Shown: one piece after another, positions 8,482 to 17,245 of the stretch
Position numbering within the stretch: position 1 is the stretch's first letter
Layout: each line of letters opens with the position of its first letter
Notes under the pieces: model-generated
Told to the model about the DNA's origin: nothing
The model's input: the letters and a program-made list of their open reading frames with translations, nothing else
Databases searched by the model: none
Position numbers and translations under genes: made by a program
Source of the DNA: Planctomycetota bacterium
GTDB taxonomy: Bacteria; Planctomycetota; Phycisphaerae; UBA1845; PWPN01
DNA length: 64,000 nucleotides
Direction of reading: 5' to 3'
NCBI GenBank assembly: GCA_022711465.1
Contig: JAKLEZ010000001.1
Span: forward strand, 372,001-436,000

Positions 8482-9375
8482 TCAATCCATGACCAGCTTC
8501 TTGAAGTCGACGGTCAGCTGCTTGGTGATCGGGCCGGGCTCGCCGGTGCCGATCGGGCGACCATCGATCTTGGTGACCGGGATGATCTCGGCGGCCGTGC
8601 CGGTGAAGAAGCACTCGTCGGCGATGTAGAGGTCGTGACGGGTCAGCTCGCGCTCGCGGAAAGGCAGGCCGCGCTTGCGGACCAACTCGATGGCCGCGTT
8701 CCGGGTAACGCCTTCCAGGATGCCGGCGTTCAGCGGCGGCGTCTCCACGGCGCCGTTGCGGACCACGAACAGGTTGTCACCGGTGCACTCGGCGACGTAA
8801 CCCTGGGTATTGAACATGATTGCTTCGTACACGCCCGCATCGAGAGCCTCGATCTTGGCGAGGATGTTGTTCAGGTAGTTGAGGCTCTTGATCCGCGGAC
8901 TGAGCGCGTTGGGATGGTTGCGCTGCACGCTGCAGCTGATCACCGCCATGCCCTTGTCGTACAACTCCTTCGGATACAGCTCGATCTGGTCGGCGATGAT
9001 GAAAACACTGGGGCAGTCGGTGCGATTGGGACTCAGGCCCAGGTATCCCACTCCGCGCGTGACGACGAGACGGATGTAACCGTCGGTCAGGCCATTGGCC
9101 TTCAGCGTGTCGTAAGCGGCCTTGACAAGCTCCGGACGGCTCATCGGAATGGTCAGCCGGATCGCCCGGGCGGATTCCTCCAGACGCTTCAGGTGCTCGT
9201 CGAGTCGGAAGACCTTGCCGCCGTAGCTGCGGATGCCTTCGAAGACACCGTCCCCGTAGAGCAGACCGTGGTCGAAAACACTGATCGAGGCTTCGGCAAC
9301 AGGTACGATCCGTCCGTCGAGAAAGATCTTCAGGTTGGGTTTCGGAGCAAACTTGTTTGTCTTGCCGAAGTCCAT
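8482..9375 (-). CDS. ilvE: Branched-chain amino acid aminotransferase
   Basis: Class IV PLP-dependent aminotransferase that carries out the last step of Leu, Ile and Val synthesis and the first of their breakdown. The 297-residue product has the PLP lysine Lys163 in R-I-K-S-L-N-Y-L-N-N, the phosphate-binding E-G-V-T-R-N and the F-F-T-G-T-A-A-E-I-I-P-V loop. The N-terminal Y-G-D-G-V-F-E-G-I-R is typical of IlvE. D-amino acid transaminase and aminodeoxychorismate lyase share the fold, but the active-site loops favour IlvE. An AGAGGA sequence sits upstream of the ATG at 9375. Confidence 0.92.
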   Translation of the reverse strand: MDFGKTNKFAPKPNLKIFLDGRIVPVAEASISVFDHGLLYGDGVFEGIRSYGGKVFRLDEHLKRLEESARAIRLTIPMSRPELVKAAYDTLKANGLTDGYIRLVVTRGVGYLGLSPNRTDCPSVFIIADQIELYPKELYDKGMAVISCSVQRNHPNALSPRIKSLNYLNNILAKIEALDAGVYEAIMFNTQGYVAECTGDNLFVVRNGAVETPPLNAGILEGVTRNAAIELVRKRGLPFRERELTRHDLYIADECFFTGTAAEIIPVTKIDGRPIGTGEPGPITKQLTVDFKKLVMD

Positions 9376-9509
9376 GTGCGTGCCGTTCCTCTGCTAATAG
9401 TGTCCTGCCCCCGACATCGAGCCCTGGAGGCGGCCGGCAAAACCATGCCGCCAGCAAGCCAGCCGGCGGCCCGGCGGATCCAGACCGGCCCGAACATGCC
9501 GCTCGGCGG

Positions 9510-10211
9510 TCACTCGTCGAGAGCCTTGATGCGGCCATCCACCAGGTTCACGGTCCGGTGGGCCGCGGAGGCGACCTTGGGATCGTGAGTCACCATGACG
9601 ATGGTCTGGCCCTTCTCATTGAGAGCCTTGAGCAGACCGAGGATGCCCTCGCCGGTCCTGGCATCCAGATTACCGGTTGGCTCGTCGGCGAGCAAGACTT
9701 GCGGTTCGTTGATCAGCGCCCGGCCGATCGCCACCCGTTGACGCTCCCCGCCGGACAGTTCGTTCGGCCGGTGGCGAAAACGGTCCTTCAGACCCATCAG
9801 CTCGAGGACCTCCGCCGCCCGGCGGTTCAGCTTGGATCGCTCCTTGAACCAGTCGAGCAGGCCAAACCGAACCATGGCTGGCAGCAGGACGTTCTCCAGG
9901 GTATTCAGCTCGGGCAGCAGATGATAGAACTGGAACACGAAACCGAAGTGCAGATTGCGATAACGGTCGCGCTCGGAGGCCGATCCGCCAAAGACGTTCT
10001 GACCCTCGAAGGTCACTGTACCGCGGTCGGGCAGGTCCAGGGCCCCCAGAAGGTGCAGGAGCGTGCTCTTGCCGCTGCCGCTGGCCCCCATGATGGCCAC
10101 AAACTCGCCCCGATGAACCGAGATCGACGCCCCACGTAGCACGTAAACCTTGTCCTGACCCAGCAGGTAGGTCTTGTGGACCCCGGCGGCATGGAGAATC
10201 AGGCTACTCAT
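9510..10211 (-). CDS. lolD: Lipoprotein-releasing ABC transporter ATP-binding protein (LolD/MacB family)
   Basis: ATPase that powers a FtsX-type permease, most likely for releasing lipoproteins from the inner membrane. The 233-residue product has Walker A G-A-S-G-S-G-K-S-T (42-50), Q-loop F-V-F-Q-F-Y-H-L-L-P-E-L-N, signature L-S-G-G-E-R-Q-R-V (152-160), Walker B L-L-A-D-E-P-T and a switch histidine in V-T-H-D. The start at 10211 lies upstream of the permease stop, an 8-bp overlap, so the two are coupled. The number of lipoproteins encoded nearby fits a Lol role. FtsE or MacB-like drug export is the alternative. Confidence 0.9.
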   Translation of the reverse strand: MSSLILHAAGVHKTYLLGQDKVYVLRGASISVHRGEFVAIMGASGSGKSTLLHLLGALDLPDRGTVTFEGQNVFGGSASERDRYRNLHFGFVFQFYHLLPELNTLENVLLPAMVRFGLLDWFKERSKLNRRAAEVLELMGLKDRFRHRPNELSGGERQRVAIGRALINEPQVLLADEPTGNLDARTGEGILGLLKALNEKGQTIVMVTHDPKVASAAHRTVNLVDGRIKALDE

Positions 10212-11817
10212 AGCGCAACGACTCCACCGGCCAGATCCGGGCGGCTCGCACCGCGGCAATCACTGAACCCAGCATCGACGCCACGATCGCGGTCAAGTAG
10301 ATGTACACCACGTTCGTCGGTTCGACGTGGTTGGGAATCCGGTCAAACGAGTACACTCTCGGATCCCACACCTCCAGCGACGGATTGAGCCAGGTCAGCA
10401 GAGCCTGAACCTCGTTGATGTACCTCACGAAGAGCGTGCCCAGCACGCTGCCCACGATTCCGCCAACCACCCCCACGGCCGCCCCGTAGGCCAAGAAGAT
10501 GCCCGCCACCCCCCATGACGTAGCCCCGACGCTCTTGACCACGCCGATGTCCCGGGTCTTCTGCTGGACAATCATGTAGAAGATGCAGCCCACCAGGAAC
10601 ACCGCCACGACGCTGATCACGCCGAACAGGACGGTCACCAGGACCTTCTCCTTCTTGACCGCGCCGATGAACCGCTCCTGCTTCTCCTCCCAGGTCCGCA
10701 CCTTCACCCGATCCAGGTGCTGAACGGCAACGACTTCATCCGGGTGGGCCGCTCGAACCTGGCTCCATGTCGCCAAGATCTTCCCGCGCACCCGGTGCAC
10801 GTAAGCCGGCACATCACTCTCGCCGGGCGGGATCTTGAGCTTGATCTGGATCTGCGTGGTCCGGGCCGGAATCCTGGCCCCGGTCTCCGGCTGGCTTGAG
10901 GCATTCATCGCCACCTTGCTCTGGAGCAGATCAAAATCGACGTACACGCTCATCGAGTCAATGTCGTAGATCCCGGTCTTGCCGTCATCCGCATACCGGA
11001 ACATCATCTTCGGCATGTCCATCGCGTCGATGGGGCTACCCGTCATGTTGAACGGCACCAGGGTGAGCAGAGCCTTCATCCCTCGCCAGTAATAGCGCTC
11101 GTACTTGCCCTTCTGCCGGATGTCCGCAACCAGATCCGTACCGAAGATGATGCCGGGCAGAGTCTTATCGGTATCCAACCACGCCGGCTCGATCGATTGA
11201 GTCAATTGGTCGGATGGGATCCGGCGGTAATAGCCGGGCCGCTGGTACTCCATCTCCTTGTCGATATCCTGCCTGGCCTTCTCGAGACCACCCGGGCCGG
11301 AGGTCGTCAGGTACTTCTGCCAGGCGGCTTCGAGATCCGGCGGCAGAATGGCATTGCCCCGGCCGTCGTAGCCGTAGGCCGGCTCGCCTTGCTTGTCCAG
11401 GGTGGTGGTGCCTGGATAGTACTTTTCGTAGAAGAGGCCGCCCTTGAAGTCGTTGACCTCGTAAGTCTCCTTGAGCTTGATGCCGACGATCTGCACGGCC
11501 TTCGTGATCTGATCGACCGGAAACCGAAGCACGCCGAAGGTAATGATGACCGGCGTGGCCTCGTGGATCTCGTTCGGCATCTCCGTCTTGATCCGGTTGA
11601 TGAGATCATCGTAAAAGGGAAAACCCAGCAGCGAGTCGTTCTCGACCACCAGATCCGCCAGCATCCCGCGCGAACGATCCTTGACCATCTGCAGGAAGCC
11701 GTCCATGACGCTGACCACGATCAAAACCATGGCCACGCACAGGCAGACCGCCGCCACGGCAAAGAAGGCGATCCGCCGGCGACGAAGGTACCGTAGACAG
11801 AGGAAAAGCTTGTACAT
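10204..11817 (-). CDS. lolC: ABC transporter permease, FtsX/LolC-E type
   Basis: Inner-membrane permease partnered with LolD. The 537-residue product has one N-terminal membrane helix (about residues 15-40), a large periplasmic domain of about 350 residues, and three C-terminal helices. The cytoplasmic coupling segment T-R-D-I-G-V-V-K-S-V-G-A-T is characteristic of LolC/LolE. The periplasmic domain is longer than in E. coli LolC (about 400 residues in all). Only one permease gene is present, so a homodimer is likely. Its ATG shares one base with the lysS stop (TAATG). The substrate is inferred from family and context. Confidence 0.85.
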   Translation of the reverse strand: MYKLFLCLRYLRRRRIAFFAVAAVCLCVAMVLIVVSVMDGFLQMVKDRSRGMLADLVVENDSLLGFPFYDDLINRIKTEMPNEIHEATPVIITFGVLRFPVDQITKAVQIVGIKLKETYEVNDFKGGLFYEKYYPGTTTLDKQGEPAYGYDGRGNAILPPDLEAAWQKYLTTSGPGGLEKARQDIDKEMEYQRPGYYRRIPSDQLTQSIEPAWLDTDKTLPGIIFGTDLVADIRQKGKYERYYWRGMKALLTLVPFNMTGSPIDAMDMPKMMFRYADDGKTGIYDIDSMSVYVDFDLLQSKVAMNASSQPETGARIPARTTQIQIKLKIPPGESDVPAYVHRVRGKILATWSQVRAAHPDEVVAVQHLDRVKVRTWEEKQERFIGAVKKEKVLVTVLFGVISVVAVFLVGCIFYMIVQQKTRDIGVVKSVGATSWGVAGIFLAYGAAVGVVGGIVGSVLGTLFVRYINEVQALLTWLNPSLEVWDPRVYSFDRIPNHVEPTNVVYIYLTAIVASMLGSVIAAVRAARIWPVESLRYE

Positions 11818-13337
11818 TAGACCTCGTCCGCCAGGTCATCCGGTCCGACCAGGTCCTCCTCCTCGGAGATGGCCTTCGGCCGCTGCAGCGGAAACAGAAT
11901 GACATCGCGGATACTGCTCGAGTTCGTGAGCATCATGACCAGCCGGTCGATCCCCACGCCAAGACCGCCGGCCGGAGGCATGCCGTACTGCAGGGCGAGG
12001 ACGAAATCCTCGTCGAACACGGCCATGGTCTCATCACGCTTCTCGCCGGCCAGCGTGCGGCGGAGGTTCTCCTCCTGCACGGCCGGGTCGTTCAACTCCG
12101 TATAGGCGTTGGCCAGTTCGCAACCGGCGACGAACGCCTCAAATCTCAGCGCAATGCTCGGATCATCCGCCTTCCGGCGGGTCAGCGGACACAGCGCAGC
12201 CGGATAGTCGAGCACAAACACCGGCTGGATCAGCCTCGGCTCGACCGTGGCCTCAAACAGCTCGTTCACGACCAGTTCATCGGCCAGCCCTTCGTGTTCG
12301 ATCCCCAGCGAGGCCGCCTTCTTCCGGACCGCGGAAGGGTCGGTCATCTTCACGCCGGCATGTTCATCAAGGAGATCCGCGTAGTTGCGCCGTGGCCAGG
12401 GCGGGGTGAAGTCGAGATCGTGCCTGTCGAACTGCCGCTTGAAACCGCCGCCAATCCGCTCGATCGCGGCCGCGACCATGGCCTCGGTGATGTCCATCAT
12501 GTCGTTGTAGTCGCCGTAGGCCTGGTATATCTCCAAAAGAGTGAACTCCGGGTTGTGCTGGGTGTCGATTCCTTCGTTGCGGAACACCCGGGCAAACTCG
12601 AAAACCCGCTCGATCCCCCCTACCAGCAACCGCTTGAGGTACAGCTCTGGACTGATCCGCAGGAAGAGCTGCATATCCAGCGTGTTGTGGTGAGTCGTGA
12701 ACGGCCGGGCCGCCGCGCCGCCGTAAATCGGCTGCAAGACCGGCGTCTCGACCTCGAAAAACGCCCGATCCACCAGGCAGCGACGGATCGCGTCAATGAT
12801 CAGACTCCGCTGCTTGAAGGTCTCGCGAACCTGCGGATTGGTGAACAGGTCCACATACCGGCGCCGATAGCGGAGATCAACGTCCTTGAGGCCGTGCCAC
12901 TTGGCCGGCGGGGGCTGAATCGCCTTGCTCAGTAGGGTGAGTGCGGTCGGCCAGATGGTCAGCTCCCCGGTCTTGGTCTTACCCATCGGGCCCTCCACGC
13001 CGATGATGTCACCGAGGTTGAGCAACTTGATCGCCACCTCGAACTCCTCGGGCTTCACCGCCGCCTTGCTCACCCCGATCTGGAAGTCGCCGGTCCCGTC
13101 GCGAAGCGTCATGAAGACCAGCTTGCCGCACGGGCGATGAAGCATGACCCGCCCGGCAATGCGATAGCTCTGGTCGGGGGCGTGCTGGCCAGGCTGAAGG
13201 TTGAGGGCTTCACCCTGGTGACGGAGTTCGACCAGCGGCACCGCCCCGGGAAACCGGCGCCCATAAGGATCCACCCGCAGCTCTCGGAGCTTCTCAAGCT
13301 TGAGCTTACGATCCAGAACTTGTTGATTTTCAGCCAT
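11817..13337 (-). CDS. lysS: Lysyl-tRNA synthetase, class II
   Basis: Charges tRNA-Lys in the cytoplasm. The 506-residue product from the ATG at 13337 has an N-terminal OB-fold anticodon-binding domain (about 50-150), class II motif 1 (F-F-E-V-E-T-P-V-L-Q-P), motif 2 (F-R-N-E-G-I-D-T-Q-H-N-P-E-F-T) and motif 3 (G-L-G-V-G-I-D-R-L-V-M). The open frame continues upstream to 13562 but passes through a promoter and is not coding there. No Shine-Dalgarno precedes the ATG; the promoter -10 element ends only 9 bases upstream, so the message should be nearly leaderless. It is the first gene of the lysS-lolC-lolD overlapping set. Confidence 0.95.
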   Translation of the reverse strand: MAENQQVLDRKLKLEKLRELRVDPYGRRFPGAVPLVELRHQGEALNLQPGQHAPDQSYRIAGRVMLHRPCGKLVFMTLRDGTGDFQIGVSKAAVKPEEFEVAIKLLNLGDIIGVEGPMGKTKTGELTIWPTALTLLSKAIQPPPAKWHGLKDVDLRYRRRYVDLFTNPQVRETFKQRSLIIDAIRRCLVDRAFFEVETPVLQPIYGGAAARPFTTHHNTLDMQLFLRISPELYLKRLLVGGIERVFEFARVFRNEGIDTQHNPEFTLLEIYQAYGDYNDMMDITEAMVAAAIERIGGGFKRQFDRHDLDFTPPWPRRNYADLLDEHAGVKMTDPSAVRKKAASLGIEHEGLADELVVNELFEATVEPRLIQPVFVLDYPAALCPLTRRKADDPSIALRFEAFVAGCELANAYTELNDPAVQEENLRRTLAGEKRDETMAVFDEDFVLALQYGMPPAGGLGVGIDRLVMMLTNSSSIRDVILFPLQRPKAISEEEDLVGPDDLADEV

Positions 13338-13346
13338 AGGCGAGTC

Positions 13347-13375
13347 ATCGTAAAGCCCGCCGGGATCTGACGCAA
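13347..13375 (-). promoter_or_regulatory. Sigma-70-type promoter directly abutting lysS
   Basis: On the minus strand TTGCGT (13375-13370), a 17-bp spacer and TACGAT (13352-13347). Nine bases separate the -10 element from the lysS ATG, so transcription would start 1-3 bases before the start codon. Confidence 0.55.
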
Positions 13376-13432
13376 CGGCCTGACGAGGCCCGAGAAGAAT
13401 CTGAGCCCGTCCGGCAAACCGCCGGCGCGGTC

Positions 13433-14497
13433 TCACTTTCCCCTCCGCTCTTCCCCCGCCCCCGCCGCCTGGGCCTCCAAGGCAAGCGAGTCCATCCGGC
13501 CAGCCGCCAGCAGGTGGGTCCCCAACGCCGCGATCATGGCTCCGTTGTCCGTACAGTAGCACATCGGCGTCAGGTGGAGGGTCACGCCTCTCTTCTGGCA
13601 GGCGGCAGCCAGAGATTCACGCAGATACCGGTTGGCCGCAACCCCCCCGCCGATCACGACCGTCCGCGTCCCAGTACGCTCAACCGCCCGCAAAGTCTTG
13701 GCCACCAGAACCCCAACCGCGGCGCTCTGGAAACTGGCGGCCACGTCGGCCACATCCTGCGAACTCATACGAGCCAAACCACCGGCGGTCTTGCCCGGCC
13801 CGTGGACCCGGTACAGCACCGCCGTCTTGATCCCGCTGAAACTGAAATCGAGCGATTCGTCGCCTAGCATGGTCCGAGGAAAATCATACGCCCGGGGGTT
13901 GCCCGAAGCCGCTACCTTCTCCACAACCGGCCCACCTGGAAAGCCCAAACCCAGGATGCTGGCCACCTTGTCGAACGCCTCGCCCGCCGCATCGTCTATC
14001 GTCGTACCCAACGTCTCGATATCCAGCGGCCCGCGAACCAGCATCAGGGAGGTGTGACCGCCGCTGACCACCAAGGCGACCGCCGGCCAGGGCGGGGCGG
14101 CCGGCCCCAGGTCGATGGCCGCACTGCAGGCGTGGGCGTGGACATGGTTCACGCCAATCAGCGGCTTGGCCCAGGCCAGAGCGAGGGTCTTGGCGGCGGT
14201 GAGCCCGATCAGCAGGCAGCCCATCAGGCCCGGTCGGGCGGTGACGGCAACAGCATCGATCTCATCCCGACCGACACCCGCCCCCGCCATCGCTTCCTGA
14301 ATCGCACCGTCGAGGTTCTCAATGTGAGCCCTGGACGCCAGTTCCGGCACCACTCCACCGTATTTGGCGTGGACATCGAACTGGGTCGCGACCACGTTGG
14401 ATCGCACCCGGTGGGCACCGGTCAGGACCGCGACCGAAGTCTCATCACACGAGGTCTCGATGCCCAAAACGGTGAGTTCGCGACCGCCTTCTGACAT
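13433..14497 (-). CDS. tsaD: tRNA N6-adenosine threonylcarbamoyltransferase
   Basis: Transfers the threonylcarbamoyl group to A37 of ANN-decoding tRNAs, working with TsaB and TsaE (not in this window). From the ATG at 14497 it is 354 residues. The N-terminus is L-G-I-E-T-S-C-D-E-T, the metal-binding H-x3-H is His118/His122 in V-N-H-V-H-A-H, and D-F-S-F-S-G-I-K-T and G-G-G-V-A-A-N complete the ASKHA signature. A second ATG at 14521 with AGGGA close upstream is an equally possible start (362 residues). The open frame reaching 15031 is antisense to the next gene and is not coding. Confidence 0.94.
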   Translation of the reverse strand: MSEGGRELTVLGIETSCDETSVAVLTGAHRVRSNVVATQFDVHAKYGGVVPELASRAHIENLDGAIQEAMAGAGVGRDEIDAVAVTARPGLMGCLLIGLTAAKTLALAWAKPLIGVNHVHAHACSAAIDLGPAAPPWPAVALVVSGGHTSLMLVRGPLDIETLGTTIDDAAGEAFDKVASILGLGFPGGPVVEKVAASGNPRAYDFPRTMLGDESLDFSFSGIKTAVLYRVHGPGKTAGGLARMSSQDVADVAASFQSAAVGVLVAKTLRAVERTGTRTVVIGGGVAANRYLRESLAAACQKRGVTLHLTPMCYCTDNGAMIAALGTHLLAAGRMDSLALEAQAAGAGEERRGK

Positions 14498-14699
14498 CCA
14501 ACAAGCCGTCACCTCAGTCATCCGTTCCCTTTTACCGGGCCGGCCACCGCGGGGCAAATGAGCAGACCCAGGTGATGACGGAGACCACACCCGGCGAAGC
14601 GAGCGCTGGGACGTGAACAGCGTCGCTTGCCCAGCGACAGGTTCTGCTCGATACTCAGACGCGGTCCGCCGCAGACCTGTCACATTGGAGGACAGAACG

Positions 14700-15749
14700 A
14701 TGAGCGAGTCGTCGCTTGCCTTGCCCGCCTTGATTGAATCCGAGGAGCAGTTGGACGACGTCCTGACCGAGCCGACGCCCGGCCTGGTTGAGAGCTTGAG
14801 CGGCCTCGACGGGGACATCATCATCCTGGGCGTTGCCGGCAAGATGGGCCCCACGCTCGCTCGACTGGCACGGCGGGCGCTCGACCAGGCGGGCAGCACC
14901 TCGCGGGTGATCGGTGTGGCCCGGTTCAGCGAGCCTGGGATCCGCGAGCAGTTGGAGCGGCGAGGAATTGAGACCCTCGCCGGTGACCTCCTGGAACCCG
15001 AGGTGCTGGCCGGCCTGCCGGACGCGCCCAACGTCCTCTACCTCGCTGGACGCAAGTTCGGGTCCACAGGACAGGAGGAACTCACCTGGGCCATGAACAC
15101 CTGCCTGCCCGCCCGGGTGGCCGAGCGATACAGGAAATCACGGCTTGTTGCTCTATCAACCGGCAACGTATACCCGCTGACACTGGTGGGTGGTCCAGGC
15201 CCCGACGAAAGCCACCCCCTCGGCCCGGTCGGCGAGTACGCCCAGTCCTGCCTCGGGCGCGAACGCGTGCTCCAATACTTCAGCGGGCACTACAAGACGC
15301 CCGTTGTCCTCGTGCGGCTCAACTACGCGGTCGATCTGCGCTACGGCGTGCTGGTGGACGTGGCCCGCAAAGTACACGACGGCGAGCCGGTTTCGCTGGC
15401 CATGGGCTACGCGAACGTGATCTGGCAAGGGGACGCCAACACCGCCATCCTGCGCTCCCTGAGTTACGCCGCTAGCCCGCCGTTCATCCTCAACCTGACC
15501 GGAACGGAGACTCTCTCCATCCGACAGGTGGCCGAGCAGCTTGGCTGGCTCCTCGGCCGCAAGCCCCTCTTCGAGGGCCAGGAAGAACCGACCGCTCTCC
15601 TCAGTAACGCCAGGCGATACAAGGAGCTACTCGGTCCGCCACGCGTCTCCACCGAGCTGCTCATGAGGTGGGTTGCCCATTGGGTCAGCACTGGCGGCCG
15701 TCTGCTGAACAAACCCACCCACTTCGAGGCCCGCGACGGCCGATTCTGA
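14700..15749 (+). CDS. NAD-dependent epimerase/dehydratase-like SDR protein
   Basis: Extended short-chain dehydrogenase/reductase fold of 349 residues. The start at 14700 has GGAGGA nine bases upstream. The nucleotide-binding turn is G-V-A-G-K-M-G at about residues 44-50. The usual catalytic Y-x3-K is not intact: the matching place reads E-Y-A-Q-S-C-L-G-R-E, with Cys where Lys is expected. This suggests an atypical member with a changed or lost reductase activity. The conserved L-S-T-G-N-V-Y-P block before it fits sugar-nucleotide epimerase relatives. No neighbour indicates a pathway, and I do not assign a substrate. Confidence 0.75.
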   Translation: MSESSLALPALIESEEQLDDVLTEPTPGLVESLSGLDGDIIILGVAGKMGPTLARLARRALDQAGSTSRVIGVARFSEPGIREQLERRGIETLAGDLLEPEVLAGLPDAPNVLYLAGRKFGSTGQEELTWAMNTCLPARVAERYRKSRLVALSTGNVYPLTLVGGPGPDESHPLGPVGEYAQSCLGRERVLQYFSGHYKTPVVLVRLNYAVDLRYGVLVDVARKVHDGEPVSLAMGYANVIWQGDANTAILRSLSYAASPPFILNLTGTETLSIRQVAEQLGWLLGRKPLFEGQEEPTALLSNARRYKELLGPPRVSTELLMRWVAHWVSTGGRLLNKPTHFEARDGRF

Positions 15750-15955
15750 GCCGCACATGCCGCCGCACGTGTTCCTCGTGCTCCCTCACCGGAAAACGCC
15801 TTCTTGACCGATCAGGCTCGCCGCCTGCGGACTCAACTTCCAGGAGCATGCACTTCGGGCGCGACGCCTTCGCCGACGACCCAACTCGTCAAACCAGTCC
15901 CCTCGCCGAACGGGTCCCGAGCCTCCCCACCTGGCGCGCTGCTCGGCGGGCGCAT

Positions 15956-15994
15956 GAGAAAAGAGCCGGGCGCACCACGGGTGCTCCCGGCTCC
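15956..15994 (-). terminator. Rho-independent terminator of the PEP-CTERM gene
   Basis: Inverted repeat GAGCCGGG (15964-15971) to CCCGGCTC (15987-15994) with an inner GCACC/GGTGC pair around a 3-base loop. On the minus strand it is followed by CTTTTTCTC. It lies about 40 bases after the stop at 16035. Confidence 0.75.
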
Positions 15995-16034
15995 ATGATC
16001 CTGCCATCTTCCCTTCCTCAACGCGCTGCGCGGA

Positions 16035-16742
16035 TCAGCGACGACGCAGGAAGAGGCCGCCGAGCGCGAGCAGGCACAGGGTCGCCGGCTCGGGCAGGAG
16101 GCGGATGTCATCGTAGCCCACGCCCGCACCGCCGCTGTCGGCCCACAGATCCAGCGCCGCAATCGACTTGACGTGATTGGCGTCGCTTGGATTGTACCAG
16201 TCGGCCGTTCCGACATAGGCACCACCGTAGTAGGTGGTCTGGGTGTTGGCATCCAGATCGATCGCCACCTTGATCTGCTTCCACTGATCATAGGCGATCG
16301 GAACGCCCGGCTTGTCCGAACTCTCGTCGTCGGTGACCAGATTCGTCGCGTAGTCGAACTTCATCTGCACGCTCCAACCCTTCGGGGCAGAGCCGCCGAT
16401 GTTGTAGTTGTTCATCATGATGAAGTACGTCTGGGTGCCCGTGTGGGAGCTCGGAATGTACTGCATCGCGGTGAACACGTACTTGCCGCTTGTGTAGCCG
16501 CTGTACTGCTGAACCAGATCGTCGTTCGCGGTCATCTCGACCATCTTGTCGCCCACTGAGCTGGGCTTCGGATCCATCTTGACGGCAGCATTCACGCCGC
16601 CGGCGTCCCAGCCATCCCAGCCGCCTACGCCGTCCAGCACGGTGTCTTTGGCATACGACTGGAAATCGTCGGACCAAAGGGCGCCCATGGCGGGGACGGC
16701 CATCAAGGCCAGAAGGGCCACAGCTGACATGACATGCTTCAT
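16035..16742 (-). CDS. PEP-CTERM sorting domain surface protein
   Basis: Exported protein of 235 residues. The start at 16742 is set by GGAGGAGAG seven bases upstream. A signal peptide (M-K-H-V-M-S-A-V-A-L-L-A-L-M-A ending A-M-G-A) is followed by a concanavalin-like beta domain with D-D-F-Q-S-Y near its start, as in LamG-like planctomycete proteins. The last 22 residues are a classical PEP-CTERM: L-P-E-P, a hydrophobic helix and a final R-R-R. The family is processed by an exosortase and anchored or released at the surface; no exosortase is in the window. It has its own promoter and terminator. Carbohydrate binding is only a possibility. Confidence 0.88.
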   Translation of the reverse strand: MKHVMSAVALLALMAVPAMGALWSDDFQSYAKDTVLDGVGGWDGWDAGGVNAAVKMDPKPSSVGDKMVEMTANDDLVQQYSGYTSGKYVFTAMQYIPSSHTGTQTYFIMMNNYNIGGSAPKGWSVQMKFDYATNLVTDDESSDKPGVPIAYDQWKQIKVAIDLDANTQTTYYGGAYVGTADWYNPSDANHVKSIAALDLWADSGGAGVGYDDIRLLPEPATLCLLALGGLFLRRR

Positions 16743-17245
16743 GATCTCTCCTCCCGAATGATTGAGGTTTCTGCAGGGCGTCTGGCGCAGACACACGAGC
16801 ACCATTCAGGAAACACCCCGCTGGTCTTCCGAATATGCCAAGTGCCCCTCCTCCTCGAACGAGATGGAACATGGCATCCTTCAGGATACAGGCGATGTTC
16901 TGGGACTTCAATGACTTTTTCGGGCTTTTTGACGGATTTCTGTTGCCTGCAGATGGTATGCCGCCATCCGGCTCTGGCGCTATCAAGAAACTTAACCAAT
17001 TGCCAATACAGTGCTTATGCCTTGACTCTATGTTCCCAGGAGACAACTGAAAGGAAGGGAGATCACCTAGCGAAACAACGGAAACCCAGTTCAGAGCGTC
17101 GAGGTTTTCCCTGGGGGGGCCTGCTGCGTCGGGCGAAGATCCCGTGATCACCCTCGCTAAATCGATTTCCTGCTCCACGTCGAACCACGAAGGCAGCACC
17201 GAGGCAGCTTCCGGTCAAAGCCACCGGGGGCTATACTGGGAAATC
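16743..17245. other. Divergent intergenic region of about 500 bp
   Basis: It separates the PEP-CTERM gene (minus) from the PhnD-like lipoprotein gene (plus) and is less GC-rich than its surroundings. It holds the minus-strand promoter listed at 16883-16911. I see no convincing coding frame or plus-strand promoter here. Confidence 0.6.
16883..16911 (-). promoter_or_regulatory. Putative promoter for the PEP-CTERM gene
   Basis: On the minus strand TTGAAG (16911-16906), 17 bp, TATCCT (16888-16883). The leader would be about 135 nt. Confidence 0.5.

Noticed and set aside
14498..15031. N-terminal extension of tsaD
   Set aside because: It overlaps the plus-strand SDR gene in antisense, and TsaD begins just before I-E-T-S-C-D-E-T.
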